Shown: piece after piece, positions 1-8,848 of the stretch
Numbering within the stretch: position 1 is the stretch's first letter
Layout: every line of letters begins with the position of its first letter
Assembly (NCBI RefSeq): GCF_030929555.1
Contig: NZ_JAVFVT010000025.1
Location: 1 to 64,000 of the forward strand
Direction: 5' to 3'
Origin: Paenibacillus sp. LHD-117
Lineage (GTDB): Bacteria; Bacillota; Bacilli; Paenibacillales; Paenibacillaceae
DNA: 64,000 nucleotides
Translations under genes and position numbers: made by a program
Notes under the pieces: model-generated
Databases searched by the model: none
What the model was told of the DNA's origin: nothing
What the model saw: only the letters and a program-made list of their open reading frames with translations

Positions 1-306
<306 letters not shown>

Positions 307-362
307 AGTGTTTGATAGCTCTAAAACGTTGTTGCTATTTTCGATCATTACGCTTACGAAGT

Positions 363-424
363 GTTTTGCTTCGCAAAACTTTAGATCGGGCAGTTTCGCT
401 CGTTGTTCAGTTTTCAAAGAACAA
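363..424 (-). promoter_or_regulatory. rRNA leader: boxA-like antitermination element and stem-loop
   Basis: In the rRNA leader (minus strand) GTTCTTTGAAAACTG (about 422-408) matches the boxA-type motif found before 16S in Bacillales. It is followed by a perfect 7-bp hairpin, GTTTTGC loop GCAAAAC (363-379). Antitermination and processing roles are inferred from other rRNA leaders. Confidence 0.6.
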
Positions 425-479
425 TTTCTTGTCTTTCGTTTCTTGCGTGTCGGCCGTTTGTCTCAGCGGCGACTTTTAT

Positions 480-509
480 AATATATCACACTCGCCTATC
501 TCATTGCAA
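480..509 (-). promoter_or_regulatory. rRNA operon promoter P2 (proximal)
   Basis: On the minus strand, -35 TTGCAA (504-509) and -10 TATATT (480-485) are separated by 18 bp, with a TG one base before the -10 (extended -10). It lies about 175 bp before the 16S 5' end. Its -10 surroundings (TGTGATATATTATAA) are almost identical to those of the upstream promoter, so the two look like a duplicated pair. Confidence 0.65.
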
Positions 510-609
510 GTACTTTTTTTCAACTTTCGACATTTTTCTTTCAGCCTTTGGATCGGCTTCATGTTGTGTCGGATTCGTTGTAATCACTCGCAGAAAAGCG
601 GCGAGTTAT

Positions 610-639
610 AATGTATCACATCATTCTCGAACAAGTCAA
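610..639 (-). promoter_or_regulatory. rRNA operon promoter P1 (distal)
   Basis: On the minus strand, -35 TTGACT (634-639) and extended -10 TACATT (610-615) are separated by 18 bp, inside TGTGATACATTATAA. It has the same spacing and -10 context as the promoter 130 bp downstream. Tandem promoters are usual for Bacillales rRNA operons. Apart from the promoters, leader elements and terminator, the stretch 307-760 shows no gene. Confidence 0.65.
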
Positions 640-690
640 CACCAAAATGAAAAATCATTTTCTCCCAATAAAGAACCAAGCTTTCGCCAA

Positions 691-750
691 CAAAAAAGCC
701 TCTCCCGAGGTTAATTCCGTTCGGTTAAGATCGGTACCCGGTCAGAGGCT
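691..750 (-). terminator. Terminator of the ygxA-like gene
   Basis: On the minus strand AGCCTCT (750-744) pairs with AGAGGCT (703-697) across a long loop that has further pairing, followed by six T (697-692). It follows the stop of the ygxA-like gene and insulates the rRNA promoters. Confidence 0.7.
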
Positions 751-760
751 ATATTCCAAG

Positions 761-1639
761 TTAAGCATTCATTATTGTATAGCGGAGTTCGATCGCACCG
801 CTTTCCTGCGGTTCCTGCATAATGGCGACTTCCCTCACGTACGCCCGCTTCACCAACTTTTGAATGACGAGCGAAAGATCCACATGCAGCTCCGCCAAAG
901 ACGGGTGGGAATGAAGCTCCCCTATGCTCCAAGGCTCGCTGCGCGAATTCATGATCCGGATCAAAAGGTCGCAGCAGGATTTCATTTTGCTCATGACGGA
1001 GAATTCGCATGCGAGCATAACAAGCTGAACCCGCTGCTCCAATGTTTCCGGACTGGCAGTAAGCTCTTCGTAAAGCTTGTACACCCCAGGATGAACGCGT
1101 TTCAACTGCTTCCAAACCGTCAGCTCAGGATGCCTGCCTTCTTCTATTAGGACAATATGAGCCCAATGGGTTAGCGCCGTCAATACATGACTGTACGCAT
1201 CCAACATATTCCCGTCCATAAGATCCTGTTTGGCTTGCAAATACGTTCTTAAGAAGCCGATGAATTCGATGAACCGTTTTTGCTCACGCATGGATTCCGG
1301 GAATAACAGTAACCGCTCACGTACGCCCGCCAAATAACCGTCGCGATCCAATAATATCTCCCCCCGTACTAACCACTCGATAATATTCCGATGTTCTCCG
1401 ATCGAGATCCAGCTCTGCAGCGTTTCCCGATGAACGGTTCTGATCAATGCGCGCGAGCCGTCCAATCGGATGTGTTCCGCATGTTCCGCGCCTGCTTCGT
1501 TGTCTATTACCAACAGGGCAAGCAAGTCCAAGCCATCGATCAGCGGGTTATAGGGATAGGGATTCTCGATGACGGCTAGGGATACTAGTCCGGGGCGATC
1601 CCGATAGATGTCCATAAAATGCGTTCTGATATGCTCCAC
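761..1639 (-). CDS. ygxA: Nucleotidyltransferase-like protein (YgxA family)
   Basis: A 292-residue protein resembling B. subtilis YgxA, a nucleotidyltransferase-like fold followed by a helical region and a C-terminal helix-turn-helix. Its biochemical role is not known. The start is a GTG preceded by GGAGGA at good spacing. No signal peptide or membrane segment is visible. It lies between an rRNA operon and ygzB/perR, the same neighbourhood ygxA has in B. subtilis, and this synteny is the strongest support for the name. It has its own terminator before the rRNA promoters. No clean catalytic nucleotidyltransferase triad was picked out by eye, so enzymatic activity is uncertain. Confidence 0.75.
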   Translation of the reverse strand: MEHIRTHFMDIYRDRPGLVSLAVIENPYPYNPLIDGLDLLALLVIDNEAGAEHAEHIRLDGSRALIRTVHRETLQSWISIGEHRNIIEWLVRGEILLDRDGYLAGVRERLLLFPESMREQKRFIEFIGFLRTYLQAKQDLMDGNMLDAYSHVLTALTHWAHIVLIEEGRHPELTVWKQLKRVHPGVYKLYEELTASPETLEQRVQLVMLACEFSVMSKMKSCCDLLIRIMNSRSEPWSIGELHSHPSLAELHVDLSLVIQKLVKRAYVREVAIMQEPQESGAIELRYTIMNA

Positions 1640-1794
1640 AGGGTTCCTCCGTATAGCTAATCGCTATCGATTAAGCTATAATAATAATCTACAGATTTAT
1701 TCTTTTTCGACAGGGCATGCCTACTTTCCTGCTTGTCGCCGTAGCTTTTCAGTCTCATTTTCGTAAGCCAATAGTCATAGGAAGGGTTTGAAAC

Positions 1795-2157
1795 ATGAAT
1801 AGAATTTTTTTCAAATCGGCAAAAATCAATGAATTCCGCTTATGGGGCCTCGTTTTCACCCTAGTCGGCATGGGCATAATGATCCTTGGAACGGCGGGAA
1901 TTGTGTTGTGGGGACAAGCCGGGAAAATCGTTGCAGGCATCTTTATGATATTCGGCATGATCTCGCTGCTAATCAGCGTCGCCGTTTACTTCTGGGCCGG
2001 CATGATGTCTACGAGCGCCACGATGCTGGAATGTCCGGAATGCGGCCGCCAGACGAAAATGTTAGGCAAGACGGACCGCTGCATGTTCTGCAGGACGATG
2101 CTCACGCTGGACCCTAATCAAGCCCGGGATTCCTCGGCCGAAGAAATAAACGCTTAG
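1795..2157 (+). CDS. ygzB: YgzB family protein (UPF0295)
   Basis: A 120-residue small membrane protein. Two hydrophobic segments (about residues 18-38 and 44-66) are followed by a short cytoplasmic tail with CPECG and CMFC cysteine pairs (about residues 80-102), which look like a zinc ribbon. The ATG follows AGGAAGGG at 8 nt. B. subtilis YgzB has the same size and layout and sits between perR and ygxA, as here. Its function is unknown. It is divergent from ygxA and has a strong terminator just after the stop. Confidence 0.8.
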   Translation: MNRIFFKSAKINEFRLWGLVFTLVGMGIMILGTAGIVLWGQAGKIVAGIFMIFGMISLLISVAVYFWAGMMSTSATMLECPECGRQTKMLGKTDRCMFCRTMLTLDPNQARDSSAEEINA

Positions 2158-2167
2158 AAAACGAATA

Positions 2168-2212
2168 AACCTCCGTGCATGGTGATCGACTCACCTGCGC
2201 GGAGGTTTTTTA
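2168..2212 (+). terminator. Terminator after ygzB, possibly bidirectional
   Basis: AACCTCCG (2168-2175) pairs with CGGAGGTT across an inner stem (GGTGA/TCACC) and is followed by TTTTTTATT. The opposite strand has a weaker T-rich tract, so it may also end the convergent GH18 gene. Confidence 0.8.
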
Positions 2213-2235
2213 TTGGAATGAGTGCAGTATTGACT

Positions 2236-3960
2236 TTATTTCGTCAGCGTTTCGTTAATCGTGTTCCAAATGGATGGGGTCTGGAATGCCCGCTGCCATG
2301 TGGCCACGCCGGCCAGATCATACTTGCGCGCAAGCTCGACCCTCGCTTTCATCGATAAGTCGTCTTCGATCCAGATCCGTTGTTTGACGCCTTCTTCCGA
2401 ATACTCGATGTAGTTCTGCCCCGAGGCAGCATCCTTGACGGGCACGAGCTTCTTCTCGGCGATAATCTGTTTCACCCGCTCCATGCCGACCGCTTTCGAT
2501 GTTACCTCAACCTTGCCGTCCGCTCCCGCCTTTTCGCTCCATATTCTCGCGTACAACGGCATACTCAAGATCAGCTTGCTTGCGGGCACGTTATCTTCTT
2601 CCAAAATGCGCGTAATGGAACGCTCCGTCCATGGAAGCGAGGCGACCGAACCCGACTTCGGACTCGAAGCCCAATGCTCGTCGTAGGCCATCACCATCAT
2701 ATAGTCCACGGTGCGTCCAAGCGCTTCGCGATCCAGGAACATCGACCACATCTCGCTGGTCGACTTCGGCGTGACGTCGATTGATACGACCAACCCGGCT
2801 TCGTGCAAAAGCGGGGTAAGCTCCTTCACGAACTGGACGAGGTTCTCCTTGTCTTTGGTATACACGTTTTCGAAATCGATATTAAAACCTTGCAGCTTGT
2901 ACATCTCCGCAAAAGCGAGCAACTGCTGGATCATAACGAACCGGGACTCCACTGTCGCCAGCGCTTCCGTCGTCCGATCCGGCTCGAAGCCGTTGCTGAA
3001 CAACGCCCACACCTGGTAGCCCCGATCATGCGCCCACTTCACGTAAGCCGGATCGGCTTTGCCTTTGATCGTGCCTTTGCCGTCGGTAAGCTCGAACCAG
3101 GTCGGGCTTACAACGTTGACGCCGGGCATCTCGCCGATTTTGGTCGGATCGATCTTCCGCTCATAGACGGCTTCCCATGTCAGATTGATCTTCTGTCCTT
3201 GCTTCCAAGGAACAAAAGGCTCATTGCGTTCAGCGATCGAGACGGTTTCGGTTTGCGTAAGCTTAATTTCCTTTTGCTTAACGTACCCGATATGGCCTTG
3301 CTTGCTCTGAACGAGCAACCAGCCGTCAACCTCTTGCCAGACGCGAACGGTCTCGCCCTGCGGAACTTTCAGCAAATATGGCTCTCGAATGGATGGCGCC
3401 GTACGGATAGCAGTCCCATTATCCGGCAAGGCTTCGGCAAGCTGCACCGTTTCCCCTTCTTTAAACAGCGTGACGACGCCGCTCTCCGTGTTATATTCGA
3501 CTTTTAAGCCATAGAGTTCTTCGAGCGGAGTCACCGGGATATAAACGGTATCGTTCGTTACTTCTGACGCGATCGTCAGCTTATAGGGCTGCTTGTTCAA
3601 AATGCCGGTAAGCGCGTCCGTCTTGAGCCGAAGCACTTTATCCGCGCTGGTCAGCACAATCGTTCCCGTGGCGCTTTCATAATGAATAGGCTTGTCCTCG
3701 GCGAATAATCGCTCGAGAACCGGCAAAGGCAGCTTCACCTCTCCGTTCTCGATTAACGCTCCATGCTCGGCTTCCACACCGTTTACCATAATCGGATTGG
3801 ATACCGCGTACGATGGATGCTGGAATTCCCTGCTTGGAATATATTTCATATATCCGAACCACGCGAAAGTAGCGATAGCGGACACTATAAACAGAAATAA
3901 TAAGGTCATAAATCCGACTCTCCGTTTGCGGCGCGGCGAACGGATGTAATTCGTTTCCAA
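2236..3960 (-). CDS. Membrane-anchored glycoside hydrolase family 18 protein with SH3-like domain
   Basis: A 574-residue protein. A TTG start at 3960 was chosen because AAGGAG lies 9 nt upstream; a longer frame exists but has no such site. A basic N-terminus (RSPRRKRR) and one hydrophobic segment (about 16-36) suggest an uncleaved anchor. A stalk with a copper-amine-oxidase-N-like repeat region (about 45-165) and an SH3-like domain (about 190-235) precede a C-terminal GH18 barrel. The barrel carries GFNIDFE (about 358-364), whose final Glu is the family's catalytic acid. Related proteins (YaaH/YdhD type) hydrolyse peptidoglycan or chitin-like glycans, often around sporulation. The substrate is inferred, not shown. 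Confidence 0.85.
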   Translation of the reverse strand: METNYIRSPRRKRRVGFMTLLFLFIVSAIATFAWFGYMKYIPSREFQHPSYAVSNPIMVNGVEAEHGALIENGEVKLPLPVLERLFAEDKPIHYESATGTIVLTSADKVLRLKTDALTGILNKQPYKLTIASEVTNDTVYIPVTPLEELYGLKVEYNTESGVVTLFKEGETVQLAEALPDNGTAIRTAPSIREPYLLKVPQGETVRVWQEVDGWLLVQSKQGHIGYVKQKEIKLTQTETVSIAERNEPFVPWKQGQKINLTWEAVYERKIDPTKIGEMPGVNVVSPTWFELTDGKGTIKGKADPAYVKWAHDRGYQVWALFSNGFEPDRTTEALATVESRFVMIQQLLAFAEMYKLQGFNIDFENVYTKDKENLVQFVKELTPLLHEAGLVVSIDVTPKSTSEMWSMFLDREALGRTVDYMMVMAYDEHWASSPKSGSVASLPWTERSITRILEEDNVPASKLILSMPLYARIWSEKAGADGKVEVTSKAVGMERVKQIIAEKKLVPVKDAASGQNYIEYSEEGVKQRIWIEDDLSMKARVELARKYDLAGVATWQRAFQTPSIWNTINETLTK

Positions 3961-4097
3961 TCCTTCACACTCCTTGGCTGTCGATGTAGTCTGATTCTTG
4001 TTCCGGTTCAAACAAAAACGTGCAATAAGTAGCGTTTGAACGCTGCCCAGCACGTTATCGTTATGGCATATCCTATTCTATAGACGGTAGACGTCCC

Positions 4098-4520
4098 TTA
4101 AGTGTTGCAAACCGAACATAATCCATATATCTCCATGCGGTGGCCGTGAACGGCAAATCCGGTTTCCTTCGAAGCGACTTTCTCGACCTCCAGCAGCGGT
4201 GGATAACCGAAGTCGACGATTTGGCCGCAGCTCTTGCATATCGCATGATAATGATCCGACAGATCGGCATCGAAACGGCTGGAATCGTCGCCGTAAGTCA
4301 ATTCGCGAACCAAGCCGGCATCTACAAACAACCTTAAATTATTGTAAATCGTCGCGACGCTCATGCTCGGGTACGCCGGCGAAAGCGCCTTGTAAATTTC
4401 ATCCGCGGTCGGATGCGCCTTGGTTTCCATCAAGTATCCCAATATGGCGTGTCGCTGCGGGGTCATACGGACGCCATTCATCTTTAGTTGTTCCAGTGCC
4501 GTATGAACGTTGGCTGCCAT
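4098..4520 (-). CDS. perR: Peroxide-responsive repressor PerR (Fur family)
   Basis: A 140-residue Fur-family metalloregulator close in sequence to B. subtilis PerR. It has a winged helix (GVRMTPQRHAILGYL, then SVATIYNNLRLF), regulatory-site ligands in HPTADE, SRFD and DHYHAICKSCG, and the IVDF Asp that distinguishes PerR from Fur. Two CxxC pairs (CKSC and CSVC) form the structural zinc site. The family senses H2O2 by metal-catalysed histidine oxidation. ATG 4520 is preferred over a GTG three codons upstream by alignment to the B. subtilis N-terminus. It has its own TTGACA promoter overlapped by a palindrome, so autoregulation is likely. It is near ygzB and ygxA, as in B. subtilis. Confidence 0.92.
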   Translation of the reverse strand: MAANVHTALEQLKMNGVRMTPQRHAILGYLMETKAHPTADEIYKALSPAYPSMSVATIYNNLRLFVDAGLVRELTYGDDSSRFDADLSDHYHAICKSCGQIVDFGYPPLLEVEKVASKETGFAVHGHRMEIYGLCSVCNT

Positions 4521-4547
4521 TCCCCTCACGCCTTTCTTTGTAGTCGT

Positions 4548-4585
4548 TACAATCTATTGTACGTTCAGACTAAAGATTTTGTCAA
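4548..4585 (-). promoter_or_regulatory. perR promoter with palindromic operator over the -10
   Basis: On the minus strand, -35 TTGACA (4580-4585) and -10 TACAAT (4556-4561) are 18 bp apart. The -10 is half of a perfect 14-bp palindrome, TACAATAGATTGTA (4548-4561). Its half-sites resemble Per/Fur boxes, but the dyad centre falls between two bases (6-2-6) rather than the usual 7-1-7, so the operator assignment is tentative. Confidence 0.6.
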
Positions 4586-4597
4586 TGAAAGCGCACT

Positions 4598-6547
4598 CTA
4601 TCGGGTTGCCCGACTCTCAATGGTTATGCTGTTCGTCGCGTTAATATGAATGCGGTAAGTACCTTCCCCCGCCGTGCCGCGAATGGTTTTGCGGATTTGC
4701 TCGAAAGGCAGTTCCGATTCGATCTTGCCAAAAGTTACCGAACCGTACAGGGAGTAGTCCCCCAGCTCCGGGAGCCTAACTACGATTTCGCCTACGGAGC
4801 TGTCCAAATCCCAATTGCCGCCGACCACGCTGCTGTCGACTGAGATTCCGCCGTTCATCGTATTGGCTTTTACCGCTCCGTTAGCCCCGTTAATCGCAAT
4901 GCTGCCGTTTTTCGTCTCCGCTTCCACGTCGTCTTGGATATCGACCAGCTTCACGTTGCCGTTCGACGTTGTCGCATATAACGTTCCGCCGGTTACGCGC
5001 TCCGCCAAGATCTCGCCGTTCTTCATCTCCAGGCTGCTCTCTCCTGCAATCGCATCAACCTCGATGCTGCCGCTGTTCCCTTGCACGGCCAGAGATCCCG
5101 TCATCTGCGCAATTCGAATCATGCCGTCGCCGCTCTTCACGGTCAGGCCGTCTTCGGCAACCAATCCTTCAACATCAGTCGAACCGTTGCCGACCTCGAT
5201 CATCACTCGAACGGCCGATGGGGACTCTTCTTCGGGCGGGGTTGCGGATTCCGATTCTTGGCCGAGCTGGGATTCGGCCGGTCCACTCGGCAGCGTCTCG
5301 GTCGATGTCGCTTCCAGCGGAGGTGATCCCGGCGTTGCCGTCGGAAGAAGATCCGATGATACCGGTTCGTCGCCGGCATTCGAATCCGTCCCCGTATCCG
5401 CAGGTGCCTGCGTTCCGACGGGAGGGGTTTCCTTCGCTAGAGGCTCGAACCGCGGGACGACGACGGTCAAATTCATTTTCGGAATCCGGTTGTTATCGGC
5501 ACCATACATTTGCCCCTTGCTCTCGATCACGATTTCTCCGCCGGGCGTAACGTCTACGGTCGATTGCTCCGCGATCTTCTTTGATTCGGATTCGTCGGCC
5601 GCGTCCACCCATACCGTGGCGTACAGTTCGATTTCATCTACGTCGCCTGCGCGAAGGCTCACGTCGCCGTTCATGTTTTTGATCGTAATCGAAGCTAGCT
5701 TCTCATCGACGAGCACTTTCGTGACATTTTTTTCGAACCGGTATCCTTTCTCTTCCCCGTAATCGACCAGCCCGTTCAGATCGACGTTGAATTGGTCCAG
5801 CCAACGCACGGGGAAATCGGCAAACTGGGTTACCGAATATGCCGTAACCGCAACTACCAGCGCTGCGGCAGCCCCGGACAAGTCCAACCTCAGCTTGGCG
5901 GCTTTGGCCCGAAGCACCGTGCTGTACAAGATGATCTCGATGCCAAGCACAACGAAGAGGATCGGCCACCATTCCAGGAGCATCACGATAAAATTGCTGC
6001 CGCTCGCCTGATCCCAGAGAAGCAGCGCTCCAACGGCAAGAATGAGGATGGCCGACGTGATGCGCCCTAGTTTAAACACGGTGAACTCTCCTCTCTCCAT
6101 GACTGACAATACGATAAAACAAGCAAGCATCATGAGCAGCGGGCCGACGATCAGCTCGGCAAGCTCGTTCATCCACGGAAGCAGCATGTCCGGCGGCTTG
6201 ATCAGAATCATCATCACCATCCCCGATACAGCCAGCAAAATGCCATGCAGTAGCCTGACGGGTAATTGCTCTTCTTCGCGAGCCGCTTTATGCTGCAGAG
6301 AATCGAAGACGCTAACGAAATAAAAGACGGGAAGCAGCATCCCCAAATAAACGATCAGAAGCAAATGCCTGCCCCCGTCCGAATTCGCTAAGCGGAATAT
6401 TGCCGTATAGTTCAGCAGCAGCGATGACAAGAGCAGGAATCCTCTCGAATAATGGCCGTTGTAAACATGCCCCATTCCCGGAAGCAGGAAAGCCAGCAAG
6501 GCGGTCAGCCAAGCCCGTTTCCGATGTTCTATTCGAAGCTTACCCAA
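4598..6547 (-). CDS. Polytopic membrane protein with C-terminal DUF4097-type beta-repeat domain
   Basis: A 649-residue protein with two parts. The N-terminal 240 residues hold about seven or eight hydrophobic segments, starting LTALLAFLLPGMGHVYNGHYSRG, a TM2-domain-like opening. The rest is extracytoplasmic: beta-strand repeats of the DUF4097 kind (MNGDVSLRAGDVDEIEL, then NGEILAERVTGG, SNGNVKL, KNGSIAI, MNGGISV) interrupted by a Thr/Pro/Ser/Glu-rich linker (about 385-445). DUF4097 proteins in Bacillales are often tied to envelope stress modules. No enzymatic motif is seen. Its start overlaps the 3' end of the upstream mgtC gene by 19 bp, indicating translational coupling. Confidence 0.75.
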   Translation of the reverse strand: MGKLRIEHRKRAWLTALLAFLLPGMGHVYNGHYSRGFLLLSSLLLNYTAIFRLANSDGGRHLLLIVYLGMLLPVFYFVSVFDSLQHKAAREEEQLPVRLLHGILLAVSGMVMMILIKPPDMLLPWMNELAELIVGPLLMMLACFIVLSVMERGEFTVFKLGRITSAILILAVGALLLWDQASGSNFIVMLLEWWPILFVVLGIEIILYSTVLRAKAAKLRLDLSGAAAALVVAVTAYSVTQFADFPVRWLDQFNVDLNGLVDYGEEKGYRFEKNVTKVLVDEKLASITIKNMNGDVSLRAGDVDEIELYATVWVDAADESESKKIAEQSTVDVTPGGEIVIESKGQMYGADNNRIPKMNLTVVVPRFEPLAKETPPVGTQAPADTGTDSNAGDEPVSSDLLPTATPGSPPLEATSTETLPSGPAESQLGQESESATPPEEESPSAVRVMIEVGNGSTDVEGLVAEDGLTVKSGDGMIRIAQMTGSLAVQGNSGSIEVDAIAGESSLEMKNGEILAERVTGGTLYATTSNGNVKLVDIQDDVEAETKNGSIAINGANGAVKANTMNGGISVDSSVVGGNWDLDSSVGEIVVRLPELGDYSLYGSVTFGKIESELPFEQIRKTIRGTAGEGTYRIHINATNSITIESRATR

Positions 6548-7260
6548 CGTACGCCCTCCAATTTGTTGAGCTCATCAAGCAAAATAACAGCGGAATCCTT
6601 CTTGCGAGTCGGCATCACGACATGTAGCACAAGCCTAGTCGAAGCATCGCAGCCTTCCCGCTCGTCAGCCTCGATATCTTCCATCGTCATTTTGCGTACC
6701 GATATTTTGCGTCGATCAAGCACGGCATTGATGCTCCCTAGCCTAGCGGACAAATCGTAGGCCTCGATCTTGATCAGACGGTCTTTCTTCGCGTTAATAA
6801 AACGTTTCTCCAGCTTATTGAATCCCCATAACGTCAATAACGCCATGATCGTAACGATCGTCGAGGCGAAATAGAAACCAGCGCCCACCGCCAGTCCGAT
6901 CGCCGCTACGACCCATAGTGATGCGGCTGTCGTCAAACCCGTAATGGATTTGCCCGTAAAAAGAATCGTGCCCGCGCCGAGAAATCCGACGCCCGTAATA
7001 ACGGCTGCCGCGAGCCGGGCCGGATCTACCCGAACGTTCGGCTCTTCCACGAAATCGGCGAATCCATAGATCGATAATAACATAAGGAGGCAAGCCCCCA
7101 AACAAACGAGAATATTCGTCCGGAAGCCCGCCGCGTGATTGGACGATTCCCGTTCGAATCCAATAACCCCCCCGAATATGAGAGCAAGCGCGAGCCGGGC
7201 GGCAATGTCCCACTCGCTGATTATCCAAGGACTTTCCATCATAGCGCCAGCCGTCATCAT
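6529..7260 (-). CDS. MgtC/SapB family membrane protein
   Basis: A 243-residue protein. The first 150 residues carry the MgtC-family segments: RLALALIFGGVIGFERE, the arginine in GFRTNILVCLGA, and GVGFLGAGTILFTGKSITGLTTAASLW. A soluble ACT-like C-terminal domain follows (about 160-243). MgtC proteins affect Mg2+-limited growth, membrane potential or ATP synthase activity; no specific role can be assigned here. The start could be this ATG (AGAAGGG 11 nt upstream) or a Met a few codons later. The gene precedes and overlaps the DUF4097 gene, so the two form an operon. Confidence 0.85.
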   Translation of the reverse strand: MMTAGAMMESPWIISEWDIAARLALALIFGGVIGFERESSNHAAGFRTNILVCLGACLLMLLSIYGFADFVEEPNVRVDPARLAAAVITGVGFLGAGTILFTGKSITGLTTAASLWVVAAIGLAVGAGFYFASTIVTIMALLTLWGFNKLEKRFINAKKDRLIKIEAYDLSARLGSINAVLDRRKISVRKMTMEDIEADEREGCDASTRLVLHVVMPTRKKDSAVILLDELNKLEGVRWVSFE

Positions 7261-7322
7261 TGCAACCCCAACCCTTCTCTTTAATGGTTTAAAATTATAT
7301 GTCCAACTTGTACGTGGAATTC

Positions 7323-7358
7323 AAAAAAGCGCAGTTCACCTATAGCGATGAACCGCGC
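7323..7358 (-). terminator. Terminator of gatCAB
   Basis: On the minus strand GCGCGGTTCA (7358-7349) pairs with TGAACTGCGC (7338-7329) with one mismatch, followed by TTTTTT (7328-7323). Confidence 0.85.
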
Positions 7359-7381
7359 CTTGATTATGATGGGTGCAAGTA

Positions 7382-8821
7382 CTAGCCCAGACGTTCAAGC
7401 AACAGCTTGTTCACGAGCGCCGGATTGGCTTTGCCCTTCGTTTCCTTCATGATTTGTCCCACAAGGAAACCGATCGCCTTCTCCTTGCCCGCCCGGAAGT
7501 CTTCCACGGACTGCGGGTTGCGCTCGATGACCGCGTCGACGATGCCGATAATCGCGCCTTCGTCGCTAATTTGGACGAGGCCTTGCTCTTCGACGATTTG
7601 CCCCGGCAGCTTGCCGTTCTCGAGCATCGCTTTGAACACGGTTTTGGCGATTTTGCCGTTAATCGTGCCTTTCTCGAGCAAGCCGATCATCTCGCCAAGC
7701 CCTTGGCCCGTAAGCTTCACGTCCGCCAGCTCGAGGCCGTTCGCGTTCAGGTAACCGAGCAAATCGCCCATGACCCAGTTTGCCACGGACTTCGCGTCCT
7801 TGGTATAGGACAAGCTCTCTTCGAACAGGTCCGCGAGCTTCTTGGAAGCCGTGATGACGTCGGCATCATAAGAAGACAAGCCGTAGTCCGCCTGGTAACG
7901 GGACTTGCGCGCATCCGGCAGCTCCGGGATGGAAGCGCGCACGCGCTCCTTCCACTCCTCGCTAATATGAAGCCGGACCAGATCCGGGTCCGGGAAGTAA
8001 CGATAGTCATGCGCTTCTTCCTTGCCGCGCATCGAGAACGATTTGCCGACAGCGTCGTCGTAGCGGCGCGTTTCTTGCACGACTTCGCCGCCGCCGTCGA
8101 GAATGTCCGCTTGGCGGATTTGCTCATATTCGAGACCGCGCTGCACGCTGCGAAAGGAGTTCATATTCTTAAGCTCGGCACGCGTGCCGAATTTCTCCTG
8201 GCCGTACGGACGCAAGCTGATGTTCGCGTCGCAGCGCAGGCTGCCTTCTTCCATCTTCACGTCGGAAACGTCGCAGTAGAGCATGATCGCGCGAAGCTTC
8301 TCCAGGTAAGCCTTCGCTTCCTCTGGCGTGCGGATGTCCGGCTCGGAGACGATCTCCACGAGCGGAGTGCCGACGCGGTTGAAGTCGACGAGAGACGCGT
8401 AACCGCCGTCCACGTGCGTCAGCTTGCCGGCGTCTTCTTCCAAGTGAAGGCGAGTAATGCCGATTCTTTTGGTCTCTCCGTTCACTTCGATATCAATCCA
8501 GCCGTTCTCTCCGATCGGCTGATCGTATTGCGAGATTTGGTACGCTTTGGGCGAATCCGGGTAGAAGTAGTTTTTGCGGTCGAACTTGCTGATGTCGGCA
8601 ATCGTGCAGTTCAGCGCCATTGCCGCTTTCATCGCGTATTCGACGGCTTGCCGGTTCAGCACCGGCAATACGCCGGGATGTCCGAGACAGACCGGACATG
8701 TATGGGTGTTGGGCGGAGCGCCGAAGGCCGTCGAGCAGCCGCAAAAAATTTTGCTGTTCGTATGAAGCTCGACATGCACTTCCAGTCCGACGACCGTCTC
8801 GTATTTGTTCGTTACTGACAT
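7382..8821 (-). CDS. gatB: Asp-tRNA(Asn)/Glu-tRNA(Gln) amidotransferase subunit B
   Basis: A 479-residue GatB of normal length. It binds misacylated Glu-tRNA(Gln)/Asp-tRNA(Asn), activates the acyl group with ATP and receives ammonia from GatA. Visible signatures are the N-terminal VGLEVHVEL, the zinc-site cysteines in FCGCSTAFG and THTCPVCLGHPG, the cradle motif SLRCDANISLRP, and a C-terminal YqeY-like helical tail. It is the last gene of gatC-gatA-gatB, 27 bp after gatA. Firmicutes generally lack GlnRS, so this is expected to be essential. Confidence 0.98.
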   Translation of the reverse strand: MSVTNKYETVVGLEVHVELHTNSKIFCGCSTAFGAPPNTHTCPVCLGHPGVLPVLNRQAVEYAMKAAMALNCTIADISKFDRKNYFYPDSPKAYQISQYDQPIGENGWIDIEVNGETKRIGITRLHLEEDAGKLTHVDGGYASLVDFNRVGTPLVEIVSEPDIRTPEEAKAYLEKLRAIMLYCDVSDVKMEEGSLRCDANISLRPYGQEKFGTRAELKNMNSFRSVQRGLEYEQIRQADILDGGGEVVQETRRYDDAVGKSFSMRGKEEAHDYRYFPDPDLVRLHISEEWKERVRASIPELPDARKSRYQADYGLSSYDADVITASKKLADLFEESLSYTKDAKSVANWVMGDLLGYLNANGLELADVKLTGQGLGEMIGLLEKGTINGKIAKTVFKAMLENGKLPGQIVEEQGLVQISDEGAIIGIVDAVIERNPQSVEDFRAGKEKAIGFLVGQIMKETKGKANPALVNKLLLERLG

Positions 8822-8848
8822 TCTTCTTATCGTTCCTTTCCGCTCATA

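Noticed and set aside
7373..8818. 481-codon plus-strand open frame opposite gatB
   Set aside because: It is the antisense shadow of a fully conserved gatB; the composition is Arg/Val/Asp-rich and it has no SD. Similar long shadows opposite gatA (8870-10171), uxaC (26531-27883) and the ABC ATPase (38697-40172) were dropped for the same reason.
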